Part shown: positions 1-5,811 of the stretch, piece by piece | Position numbering within the stretch: the stretch's first letter is position 1 | How the letters are laid out: each line of letters opens with the position of its first letter | From: Acidobacteriota bacterium | Lineage (GTDB): Bacteria > Acidobacteriota > Holophagae > Holophagales > Holophagaceae | Direction: 5' to 3' | NCBI GenBank assembly: GCA_021778785.1 | Contig: JAJYBX010000142.1 | Location: 1-5,811, forward strand | Length of the DNA stretch: 5,811 bases | The notes under the pieces: generated by a model | What the model saw: only the letters and a program-made list of their open reading frames with translations | What the model was told of the DNA's origin: nothing | The model's database searches: none | Position numbers and translations under genes: made by a program

Positions 1-1272
1 GCTGCCGGCCGTCACGCGGGAGGCGGAGGTGACGGGGCGGCCCCCGGCATCGCGGACCAGCACGAAGCCCCGGCCGAGCGGTCCGGTGGGATCGAGTCCC
101 TTCAGCCGTTCCAGCCCCACGGCCAGCCTCTGATCCCGGCCCTGGCAGGCGCGCAGGATGGCCGGCGCGAGGCGGCGCTGGGCCTCCCGCACCCGCGGGA
201 GGTCCGCCTCCCCGGCGGCGGCGGACGCGGCGTGGGCGAGGCGCTGGCGCAGGAGGCCGAGGCGGGCCGCGGCCTGGTCGAGACGGCGGCGGGGATGGGC
301 CAGCTCGAGGCGGTGGACGAGCGTGGACAGGCGGTTCGCCGCCGGGCCGGCGGGTTCGGCCCGGACCAGGCCGCGGTCCGTGAGGAGGTTGAGGGTGGTC
401 TCGAAGCCCCGCAGCCGCCAGGCCAGCTTGGCCGCCAGGGCCTCCCCGCGCCGGTGCAGGTCCGCCGCCAGGGCCGCCCGGTCCGGCGTGGCCAGCTCCG
501 CCGCCTGGCTGGGCGTGGCGGCCCGCCGGTCCGCGGCCAGGTCCACCAGGGTGGTGTCGATCTCGTGGCCCACGCCGGTGATGACGGGCAGCCGGCAGCC
601 GGCCACGGCGCGCACCAGGGCCGGATCGTTGAAGGCCCACAGGTCCTCCAGGCTGCCGCCGCCGCGCACCAGCAGCACCGCCTCGCAGTTCCAGAAGGGA
701 TCCTGGATCTCCTGCAGGGCCAGCAGCGTCTCCGGCACGCAGCGCTCACCCTGGGCCGCGGCGGGGGCGACGAGCAGGTCGATGCCCGGAGCGCGGCGGG
801 AGGACACTTCGAGGACATCGCGCAGGGCCGCGCCGCCCAGGGCCGCCACGATGCCGAGCCGGCGGGGGAAGCGGGGCAGGGGGCGCTTGGGCCGGTCGAA
901 AAGGCCCTCGGCGCGGAGCTCCGCCTCCAGCTGGCGCAGCCGGGCCTGCAGGTCGCCCTGGCCGGCCAGCTCGCAGTGGGTGACGGCCAGGGTGAGGCTG
1001 CCGCCCGCCACGTAGAGGTTCAGGCTGCCCTTCAGCACCACGCGCTGGCCGTTGGCGGGCGGGTGGGCCAGGAACCGCTGCTGCCCGGCCCACACGGCGC
1101 ACTGCAGGGCCGCGCCCTCCTCCTTCAGGGTGAAGTACCAGTGGCGGCCCGAGCCCTTGAAGTTCGACACCTCCCCCACCACGCAGACGGCGGCGAAGGG
1201 CGGCTCGAGGCGGGCCTTGACCTGCTCCAGCAGGCGCTTGACGGAAAGGGGGGCGTCCATGAACGGCATCAT
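1..1272 (-). CDS. xseA: Exodeoxyribonuclease VII large subunit, 3' end cut by window
   Basis: This is the catalytic large subunit of exonuclease VII, a cytoplasmic nuclease that works with several copies of the small subunit XseB. It degrades single-stranded DNA from both ends to oligonucleotides in repair and recombination. The 424 visible codons read without interruption. Residues about 5-105 form the N-terminal OB-fold, with VVGEVSNF and HWYFTLKEEG. The catalytic domain follows, with RGGGSLEDLWAFND (203-216), PVITGVGHEIDTTLVD (229-244) and RRAATPSQAAE (249-259). Then comes an Ala/Arg/Leu-rich region matching the family's long helical segment, and LDPTGPLGRGFVLV near the end. The E. coli protein has 456 residues, so probably only the last few tens are missing beyond position 1. 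The start chosen is the first of two tandem ATGs (1272 and 1269), with GGAG nine bases upstream; ATG at 1260 is an alternative. No xseB is visible. Identity is nearly certain from the motifs. Confidence 0.97.
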   Translation of the reverse strand, partial: MMPFMDAPLSVKRLLEQVKARLEPPFAAVCVVGEVSNFKGSGRHWYFTLKEEGAALQCAVWAGQQRFLAHPPANGQRVVLKGSLNLYVAGGSLTLAVTHCELAGQGDLQARLRQLEAELRAEGLFDRPKRPLPRFPRRLGIVAALGGAALRDVLEVSSRRAPGIDLLVAPAAAQGERCVPETLLALQEIQDPFWNCEAVLLVRGGGSLEDLWAFNDPALVRAVAGCRLPVITGVGHEIDTTLVDLAADRRAATPSQAAELATPDRAALAADLHRRGEALAAKLAWRLRGFETTLNLLTDRGLVRAEPAGPAANRLSTLVHRLELAHPRRRLDQAAARLGLLRQRLAHAASAAAGEADLPRVREAQRRLAPAILRACQGRDQRLAVGLERLKGLDPTGPLGRGFVLVRDAGGRPVTSASRVTAGS

Positions 1273-1339
1273 CGCATGGGGCTCCGCGGAGGATAAACGC
1301 TTCGCCGGAGGGGCCGTAGAGCATGCCAGGGAGTCCACC
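1273..1339. promoter_or_regulatory. Divergent intergenic region between xseA and the AGD-repeat gene
   Basis: These 67 bases separate two divergently transcribed genes, so they should hold promoters for both, unless either is read from further inside its neighbour. I see ribosome-binding sites for both genes: GGAG facing xseA and AGGGAG facing the plus-strand gene. The only A/T-leaning patch is around GATAAA (1292-1297), which could serve as a weak -10 box on the plus strand. It has no recognisable -35 partner, so I do not assign a specific promoter. The regulatory role is inferred from gene arrangement. Confidence 0.4.
1328..1333 (+). promoter_or_regulatory. Ribosome-binding site fixing the start of the AGD-repeat gene
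   Basis: AGGGAG lies six bases before the ATG at 1340. It decides the start, because the same frame is open upstream to at least 1052 and offers other ATGs. Only the 1340 start has this spacing, and it also places a signal peptide exactly at the N-terminus. Confidence 0.75.
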
Positions 1340-1912
1340 ATGATCCGATCCCTCCGCCTGACGGCCTTCGCCCTCGGGAGCCTCGCCCTGTCCGCCCAGG
1401 CCCCGGTCCAGAGGACCCAGATCCCCTTCAGTCCGGGAGGTCAGCTCACGCTGGATCTGGAGGCCGGCGACTACGACATCGAGGGCGGCGCCGGGGACGC
1501 CATCGTGGTGGCCTGGAACGGGGGCGGTTCCGTCCAGCCGAAGGTCCGCCTCGAGGGCTCCGGCACCCAGGCCCGGCTGTCGATTGAGCAGACCCCCCAC
1601 CAGAACTTCCATGCGCGCGTGGAGGTTCCCTCCCGCTGCGACCTCCGGCTGCACCTCACGGCCGGCGACCTGCGGGTGGGCCCCATCGAAGGGAACAAGG
1701 ATCTGTTCGTCCGCGCGGGCGATCTCCGGGTCGTCATCCCCCATCCCGAAGCCTACGGACGGGTGGAGGCCTCCGTGTGGGCCGGCGACATCCACGCCCG
1801 GGCCTTCGGCGGGGAGAAGGGCGGGCTCTTCCGGGGCTTCGAATGGCAGGGGGCCGGTGCCTTCTCCCTTCGCGCCTCGACCTGGGCCGGGGACATCACC
1901 CTGGCCCGGTGA
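1340..1912 (+). CDS. Secreted AGD-repeat protein, DUF4097-like (putative)
   Basis: This encodes a 190-residue protein of unknown function, predicted to be exported. The N-terminus is a signal peptide: basic MIRSLR, then a hydrophobic stretch to about residue 18, and LSAQA before a Pro. The exact cut is unclear because Pro22 would block cleavage right after Ala21. The rest is Gly/Asp/Val-rich and probably all beta. A-G-D followed by Tyr, Leu or Ile recurs at residues 42, 108, 126, 148 and 183, with alternating hydrophobics after each, as expected for turns of a repetitive beta-sheet or beta-helix. This resembles the DUF4097 / putative adhesin-type beta proteins of bacterial envelopes, but the family call is by eye. 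No catalytic motif, membrane anchor or lipobox is visible. It is divergent from xseA and convergent with the barrel gene, only 9 bases from that gene's stop. The reading frame is secure; the function is not. Confidence 0.85.
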   Translation: MIRSLRLTAFALGSLALSAQAPVQRTQIPFSPGGQLTLDLEAGDYDIEGGAGDAIVVAWNGGGSVQPKVRLEGSGTQARLSIEQTPHQNFHARVEVPSRCDLRLHLTAGDLRVGPIEGNKDLFVRAGDLRVVIPHPEAYGRVEASVWAGDIHARAFGGEKGGLFRGFEWQGAGAFSLRASTWAGDITLAR

Positions 1913-1949
1913 TCTCCGCCCTCACTGCGCAGGTCGGAACCGGGCCAGG
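1900..1949. terminator. Inverted repeat over convergent stop codons, probable bidirectional terminator
   Basis: CCTGGCCCGGT (1900-1910) and ACCGGGCCAGG (1939-1949) are perfect 11-bp reverse complements separated by 28 bases. The spacer can add a TCCG/CGGA pairing (1915-1918 with 1935-1938). The structure spans the stop codons of both flanking convergent genes, where a shared factor-independent terminator would be expected. No T-rich tract follows on either strand, so it departs from the canonical form. It may act as a hairpin-only terminator or transcript-end stabiliser. Each arm lies inside a coding end and encodes Leu-Ala-Arg in both proteins. Confidence 0.5.
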
Positions 1950-2710
1950 CCCACCGTGAGCCCGGCCATGACGGTCACCTTCTGGGCGCCCCGGGTGAGC
2001 CCCACGTCCACGCCCGCATCCAGGACCAGCCGCGGCGAGACCTTGAAGCCCAGGGCCCACAGGTTGGAGACGACGCGCGGGTTGAGTGCCGTCCCGCCGA
2101 TGGCGTAGATCTCGCCGGTCAGGGACCAGGCCGCCGAGAGGGTCCGGCTGAGGGAGGCGGTGGCGGCGGGCTGGCGGACGCGCCCGCCCCCGCTGTCCGG
2201 CGGGCGGCCCATCCACGTCTCCAGCAGGTTCACGTCCAGGTGGAAGGGGCCCGTGTCCCGGCTGAAGAGGAGGACCAGCCCGTCGCTGGGGGCGCCGCTC
2301 CCCAGGCCCTTCCCGGCGCTGGCGGTGGGGAAGGTGTGGTTGATCTGGAGGGCCTGGTCCATGCCGAAGAGGCCCTCGTGCCGGTAGCACCACTGCACGC
2401 CCAGGTTCGTGTCCCCGGGGCCGGTGACGGTCTCCGTGCCCGGCGCGGCCAGGCGCAGGTAGCCGGGCGTGGCCAGCCGCAGTTCCAGATCCTTCACCAG
2501 GCCCAGCTTCAGCAGGGTGGGGGTCCCGAAGGTGGAGCTGCCGTCCCGCAGGTCGCTCTGCTGGCCGCCCCACTCCAGCTCGGCCACGCCGCTCTGGGTG
2601 GTGAGGGCCGGATTGGCGAAGGTGGGGCGGTTGGGATTCACCTCGATGGGCGGGTCCCCGGCCCGCAGGGCGCAGGCCAGGCACAGGCACGTCAGGAGGC
2701 GGATCCGCAT
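1922..2710 (-). CDS. Exported outer-membrane barrel protein, phenol MetA-pathway/transporter-like
   Basis: The product is 262 residues, predicted to be exported and probably an outer-membrane beta-barrel. Residues 1-17 form a signal peptide (MRIR, a Leu/Cys/Ala-rich core, then ALRA before GDPP). Cys10 and Cys13 lie in this core, but a standard lipobox is not evident. The mature part opens with NPNRPTFANPALTTQSGVAELEWG (25-48, shown in part: NRPTFANPA and GVAELEWG). It continues with LLKLGLVKDLELRL (66-79), GPGDTNLGVQW (97-107) and HTFPTASAGKG, and ends in alternating strands. This order matches what I know of the 'putative MetA-pathway of phenol degradation' / transporter family (PF13557): an RP-x-F opening, an E-x-G strand, LxxGL..xELR, GxGDxxLG and xxFPTG. 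The last residue is Gln rather than the Phe typical of many barrels. It is divergent from the glycerate kinase. The substrate is unknown and the family name should not be read as phenol metabolism. The start has only a weak ribosome-binding site; it was chosen for the signal peptide. Confidence 0.85.
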   Translation of the reverse strand: MRIRLLTCLCLACALRAGDPPIEVNPNRPTFANPALTTQSGVAELEWGGQQSDLRDGSSTFGTPTLLKLGLVKDLELRLATPGYLRLAAPGTETVTGPGDTNLGVQWCYRHEGLFGMDQALQINHTFPTASAGKGLGSGAPSDGLVLLFSRDTGPFHLDVNLLETWMGRPPDSGGGRVRQPAATASLSRTLSAAWSLTGEIYAIGGTALNPRVVSNLWALGFKVSPRLVLDAGVDVGLTRGAQKVTVMAGLTVGLARFRPAQ

Positions 2711-2791
2711 GGGCCCATCCAGCCTACGGGGGGCGGCGTCCCGGCGGAAGAGGGCCCTATGATGACGGGAACCTTCCTCGGGAGCGGACCC
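2711..2791. promoter_or_regulatory. Divergent intergenic region between barrel gene and glycerate kinase
   Basis: These 81 bases lie between two divergent starts and should carry promoters for both genes. No clear -35/-10 pair is visible. The region contains two palindromes centred on GGGCCC: ATGGGCCCAT (2709-2718), which includes the barrel gene's start codon, and AGGGCCCT (2751-2758), directly before an alternative ATG of the kinase. Their centres are about 41 bases apart, roughly four helical turns. This could be a paired operator or a chance result of high GC. If the kinase starts at ATG 2759, the region shortens to 48 bases. Confidence 0.35.
2780..2784 (+). promoter_or_regulatory. Ribosome-binding site supporting the TTG start of glycerate kinase
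   Basis: GGGAG sits seven bases before TTG 2792. This favours TTG over the upstream ATG at 2759, which has its own weaker AGAGGG about five bases away. The TTG start gives the N-terminus expected for the family (MRIIVAPDSFKGSL). Confidence 0.6.
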
Positions 2792-3937
2792 TTGCGCATC
2801 ATCGTGGCCCCGGATTCCTTCAAGGGCAGCCTCTCCGCGGTGGAAGCGGCGCGGGCCATGGCCCGGGGCATCCGGGCGGTGTTCCCGGAGGCGGAGGTCG
2901 TCGAGCTCCCCACCGCCGATGGCGGCGAGGGGACGATGGAGGCCCTCGTCGCGGCCACGGGTGGTCGCCTGCGGCATGCGACGGTGCAGGGCCCCCTGGG
3001 CGATCCCGTGCGCGCGGCCTGGGGCGTGCTGGGAGATGGCCGCACCGCCGTGATCGAGATGGCCGCCGCCTCGGGACTGACCCTGGTGCCGGAGGCGCGG
3101 CGGGATCCGCGCCTCGCCACCACCTTCGGGACGGGGGAGCTGGTGAAGGCGGCCCTCGATAACGGCCTCCGGCGCCTCATCCTCGGCCTCGGGGGCAGCG
3201 CCACCAACGACGCCGGCGCCGGTCTGGCCCGGGCCCTGGGTGCGCGCTTCCTGGATGCGGCCGGGCACGACCTGCCCGAGGGCGGCGCCGCCCTGGCGCG
3301 GCTCACCCGCATCGACCTCGCGGGACTGGACCCCCGCCTGGCGGAGACGGAACTCCTCGTCGCCTGCGACGTGGACAACCCGCTCTGCGGACCGCGTGGC
3401 GCCTCGGCGGTGTACGGCCCCCAGAAGGGCGCCACGCCAGAGATCGTCCGGGAGCTGGACGCGGCCCTGGAGGCCTTCGCACGGATCGCCCGCAGGGACA
3501 CGGGCCGCGACGCCGCGGAGGTCCCTGGCGCAGGGGCGGCCGGGGGGCTCGGCGCCGGCCTGCTCTTCTTCACCCCCGCCCGGCTCCGGCCTGGGGTCGG
3601 GATCGTGCTGGAGGCCGTGGGTTTCGAGGCCAGGGTCCGCGGTGCGGATCTCGTCTTCACCGGGGAGGGCCGCACGGACGCCCAGACGGTCATGGGCAAG
3701 GCGCCGGTGGGGGTGGCCGCCGCCGCGAAGCGCGAGGGCGTGCCCGTGGTCTGCCTCTCCGGAGGACTGGGCGACGGGGCCGAGGCCGTGCTGGCCCACG
3801 GCATCGACGCGCTCGCTGCCGTTCCACCCGGGCCGATGGACCTGGATGCCTGCCTGACGGGCGGGGCCCCCCTCCTGGAGGCGGCTGCGGCGAGAACCTG
3901 CCGCCTGCTGAAGGTGGGCCGCTCCCTCCGCACCTGA
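2792..3937 (+). CDS. glxK: Glycerate kinase, type 1 (GlxK/GarK family)
   Basis: This cytoplasmic enzyme phosphorylates D-glycerate with ATP to a phosphoglycerate (2-phosphoglycerate in the characterised E. coli enzymes), feeding glycerate made from glyoxylate or sugar acids into lower glycolysis. From TTG 2792 the product is 381 residues, the usual family length. Motifs in order are IIVAPDSFKGSL (3-14), TADGGEGT (41-48), IEMAAASGL, LGLGGSATNDAGAG (131-144), LLVACDVDNPLCG (about 188-200), VYGPQKGA (207-214), VPGAGAAGGLGAGL (244-257) and FTGEGRTD (289-296). These correspond closely to E. coli GarK as I recall it. The start is the main uncertainty: ATG 2759 would add 11 residues (MMTGTFLGSGP) that the family lacks. 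It is divergent from the barrel gene, and the malate synthase follows 80 bases downstream on the same strand. That suggests a shared role in glyoxylate/glycerate use. GlxK versus GarK cannot be decided from sequence alone. Confidence 0.95.
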   Translation: MRIIVAPDSFKGSLSAVEAARAMARGIRAVFPEAEVVELPTADGGEGTMEALVAATGGRLRHATVQGPLGDPVRAAWGVLGDGRTAVIEMAAASGLTLVPEARRDPRLATTFGTGELVKAALDNGLRRLILGLGGSATNDAGAGLARALGARFLDAAGHDLPEGGAALARLTRIDLAGLDPRLAETELLVACDVDNPLCGPRGASAVYGPQKGATPEIVRELDAALEAFARIARRDTGRDAAEVPGAGAAGGLGAGLLFFTPARLRPGVGIVLEAVGFEARVRGADLVFTGEGRTDAQTVMGKAPVGVAAAAKREGVPVVCLSGGLGDGAEAVLAHGIDALAAVPPGPMDLDACLTGGAPLLEAAAARTCRLLKVGRSLRT

Positions 3938-4017
3938 AGGCGGGGGTTCTGTTGCCACAGGGTTTCCCCGAAGATGGAGGGGGCGGCGCCCTTGACGTCG
4001 GCCCAGGGAGGGAAGCC
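3938..4017 (+). other. Intergenic spacer between glycerate kinase and malate synthase
   Basis: This 80-base gap holds no gene. It contains a short GC hairpin candidate, GGGC-GGC-GCCC (3981-3991), too small to call a terminator, and the strong ribosome-binding site of the next gene. No confident promoter is visible. Co-transcription of the two flanking genes is possible but not shown. Confidence 0.5.
4007..4012 (+). promoter_or_regulatory. Strong ribosome-binding site of malate synthase
   Basis: GGAGGG lies five to six bases before ATG 4018, a near-ideal Shine-Dalgarno match and the best in the window. It fixes the start of the malate synthase gene. Confidence 0.8.
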
Positions 4018-5811
4018 ATGGCCTCGATCCTTGAGTTCCAGTCCGGGATCCTGGAGGCCTACCGGGATGTCCTCACCCCCGAGGTGCTTCGCGCCCTGGA
4101 GGCCCTTGCGCCCCTGGAGACGCGCCGCCGGGAGCTGATGGCCGCCCGCCTGGCCCGCCGGAAGCGGCGCGCCGGGGCCGGGGAGCGCATCGGGTTCCTG
4201 GATCCCGCCTCGCTGATCCCGGGCACCCAGCTCCGCGTGGCCGACGCCCGATCGGGGAACTTCGATGGCGCGGTCATCCCGCCGGACCTCACCCGCCAAT
4301 GGATCCAGGGCACGGGCCCGGCCACCAAGCCGCGCGCCGACGTACGGTCGGGCATCCGCAACGTGGCCTACGCCCTGCTCTCGGGGGCCGACGGCTGGAT
4401 GTTCGATGGCGAGGACGCCCTGGGCCAGGTGGACACCATGTCCCTGGACAACCACCGGAACCTCAAGCTGGCCCTCGCCCGGGACCCCCTCTTCCTCGCG
4501 GTGGCCGAGGAGGTGGCCGCGGAGATGAACACCTGGGCCCAGGGGTTCTTCGGGCGCCCGATCATCGCCGACGGGCGGCAGCAGCTGGACTTCACCACCG
4601 CGCTCTACCGGGCGCGGGGCCTGCACCTGGACGACCGCCACCTTCGGCTGGACGGCCAGGCCTTCTCTGCCTCCATCGCGGATCTGGTGCTCTACGTGGT
4701 GAACAACCACGAGGCCCTGCGGGCCGCGGACCGGAGCATCGCCCTCTACCTGCCCAAGATCCAGACCGCGGAGGAGGCGGCCCATTGGAACGCCCTGCTC
4801 CTGGCCCTGGAGGCCCACCTCGGGTTGTCCGAAGGGACGATCAAGGCCTACGTGCTGGTGGAGCAGCTGGAGCAGTGCTTCCAGCTCATGGAGATCCGCG
4901 CGGCCCTGGCGCCGCACTTCGTGGGCTTCAACACCGGGCGCTGGGATTACATCAACAGCGTGTCCGACGCCCTGGCCTGGGATCCGGCCTTCGTGAACCC
5001 GGACATCAGCGCCATCGTGATGACCTACGGCTACATGCGGACCTACGAGGACCGGGTGCGCCGGGCCGTGAACACGCCGGACCGGAACGGCCGCTTCGCC
5101 CTCTGGCAGGGCGGCATGGAGCCCAACATCCCCGTGGGCTCCGAGGCCGGCGTGGCCGCGAGCATGAAGCGGGCCGTGGCCGGGGCGGAGCGCGAGCAGC
5201 GCGAGGGCGCCTCGGGGAAGTGGGTGGCCCACTGGAAGATGGTCCACATCGTCCGCCCGGTCTGGGAGCGGGCCGGCCAGGCGAACCAGATGGGCCGGGC
5301 CTTCGCGCCGCTCACCCACGGGCCGGAGGACGCCGCGGGGCTCCTGCACCTCGAGCCCGCCCCCCGCACCCTCGCCGGGGCCCGGGACCTGCTCTCGGTG
5401 GCGCTGCAGTACGGCAACGCCTTCCTCCGGGGCTTCCAGGCCGCGGCCCTGAAGCCCGCCGACCACTTCGGCAACGATGACGTCCTCTACCTCATGGAGG
5501 ACATGGCCACGGGTGAGATCCGCCTCTCCATCCTCTGGGAGTGGCTGCACAAGGGCGCGGCCTTCACGGAGGCCGATGCCGCCACGGGCACCGCCGCCGG
5601 GGATCCCTTCACCGGCGCCCTCTTCGATCGGCTGCTGGAGGAGGAATACACCAAGCTGCGGAAGGCCGGCAACCGCGACGTGCACGACGATTCCAAGGAC
5701 ACCACCCTCCCCGTCGCCCGGGCCATCGTCCAGGCCACCGTGACGAGTCCCGTGAAGGCGCCCTGGTACGTGGACCTGCTGAACCTCAACCTCGGCGTGA
5801 CGGACCTGGCC
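4018..5811 (+). CDS. aceB: Malate synthase A-like, 3' end cut by window
   Basis: This is probably malate synthase, which condenses glyoxylate with acetyl-CoA to malate and CoA in the cytoplasm (glyoxylate shunt). All 598 visible codons are open and the gene runs off the right edge. The expected active-site elements are in order. WMFDGEDALGQ holds E132/D133. RARGLHL holds R198 and R200, one of them the expected catalytic Arg. IKAYVLVEQLEQ carries E282, and GFNTGRWDYINS carries D310; these two are the expected Mg ligands. LMEDMATGEIRLSILWEWLH carries D495, the expected C-terminal general base. That base separates malate synthases from short CitE-type lyases, which lack the domain. The visible part already exceeds the 533 residues of E. 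coli AceB by 65, with extra sequence before RARGLHL, after GRWDYI and at the C-terminus, where HDDSKDTTLPVARAI is prominent. The gene probably ends soon after LGVTDLA. No isocitrate lyase is in view. A related Claisen-type activity on another acyl-CoA cannot be excluded. Confidence 0.9.
   Translation, partial: MASILEFQSGILEAYRDVLTPEVLRALEALAPLETRRRELMAARLARRKRRAGAGERIGFLDPASLIPGTQLRVADARSGNFDGAVIPPDLTRQWIQGTGPATKPRADVRSGIRNVAYALLSGADGWMFDGEDALGQVDTMSLDNHRNLKLALARDPLFLAVAEEVAAEMNTWAQGFFGRPIIADGRQQLDFTTALYRARGLHLDDRHLRLDGQAFSASIADLVLYVVNNHEALRAADRSIALYLPKIQTAEEAAHWNALLLALEAHLGLSEGTIKAYVLVEQLEQCFQLMEIRAALAPHFVGFNTGRWDYINSVSDALAWDPAFVNPDISAIVMTYGYMRTYEDRVRRAVNTPDRNGRFALWQGGMEPNIPVGSEAGVAASMKRAVAGAEREQREGASGKWVAHWKMVHIVRPVWERAGQANQMGRAFAPLTHGPEDAAGLLHLEPAPRTLAGARDLLSVALQYGNAFLRGFQAAALKPADHFGNDDVLYLMEDMATGEIRLSILWEWLHKGAAFTEADAATGTAAGDPFTGALFDRLLEEEYTKLRKAGNRDVHDDSKDTTLPVARAIVQATVTSPVKAPWYVDLLNLNLGVTDLA

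Noticed and set aside
232..1296. Long plus-strand open frame opposite xseA
   Set aside because: It is a shadow of xseA with biased Gly/Ala/Arg/Gln composition and no recognisable domain. The minus strand carries the exact XseA motifs.
1292..1297. GATAAA as a -10 promoter element
   Set aside because: It matches the consensus only partly and no -35 hexamer is found at a suitable distance; noted only as the most A/T-rich spot in the gap.
2711..3958. Upstream extension of the barrel gene's frame on the minus strand
   Set aside because: The open frame continues to 3958 only because stops are rare. The signal peptide at 2710 marks the real start, and the extension lies opposite glycerate kinase.
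3981..3991. GGGC-GGC-GCCC as a terminator after glycerate kinase
   Set aside because: Only a 4-bp stem with a 3-base loop and no T-run; expected by chance at this GC content.
3992..3997. TTGACG as a -35 box for malate synthase
   Set aside because: It lies about 20 bases before the ATG, so the -10 and transcription start would fall in or past the start codon. No matching -10 is present.
4299..5480. Plus-strand open frame overlapping malate synthase in another frame
   Set aside because: Gly/Arg/Pro-rich translation with no motif, whereas the overlapping frame from 4018 has every malate synthase active-site element.
2692..5685. Nearly 1000-codon open frame on the minus strand opposite glycerate kinase and malate synthase
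   Set aside because: It is antisense to two genes with clear family motifs. Its translation is low-complexity Pro/Arg/Gly/Ala, typical of stop-poor frames in very GC-rich DNA.

Overview
This 5.8 kb window is a compact, very GC-rich stretch of bacterial chromosome with third codon positions almost always G or C. It holds five protein-coding genes, two of them cut by the window edges. No RNA gene, CRISPR array, insertion sequence or prophage-like sequence was seen. Base composition, two signal-peptide-bearing envelope proteins (one a probable outer-membrane barrel) and the housekeeping genes indicate a Gram-negative-type, high-GC bacterium. An Acidobacteriota relative such as the Holophaga/Geothrix group is my guess; it is not shown by the sequence and other high-GC phyla remain possible.

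Layout, left to right: (1) xseA, the large subunit of exodeoxyribonuclease VII, on the minus strand. It starts near 1272 and runs off the left edge just before its C-terminus. (2) A short divergent gap, then a small secreted repeat protein on the plus strand (1340-1912) with five Ala-Gly-Asp turns, resembling DUF4097-type beta-structured proteins. (3) Convergent with it, only 9 bases away, a minus-strand gene (2710-1922) for an exported barrel protein of the 'MetA-pathway of phenol degradation' / transporter type. A perfect 11-bp inverted repeat spans both stop codons and looks like a shared bidirectional terminator. (4) Divergent from that, a plus-strand type 1 glycerate kinase, best started at a TTG at 2792. 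(5) After 80 bases, on the same strand, a malate synthase A-like gene (4018 onward) that runs off the right edge.

The glycerate kinase and malate synthase are the one metabolically coherent pair. Both consume products of glyoxylate and C2 metabolism: glycerate goes to a phosphoglycerate, and glyoxylate plus acetyl-CoA goes to malate. They are co-directional and could be co-transcribed. The two envelope proteins are unassigned in function.

I found no convincing new multi-gene system. The points most worth checking are the stop-codon inverted repeat, the AGD-repeat protein, the non-ATG start of the kinase and the enlarged malate synthase.
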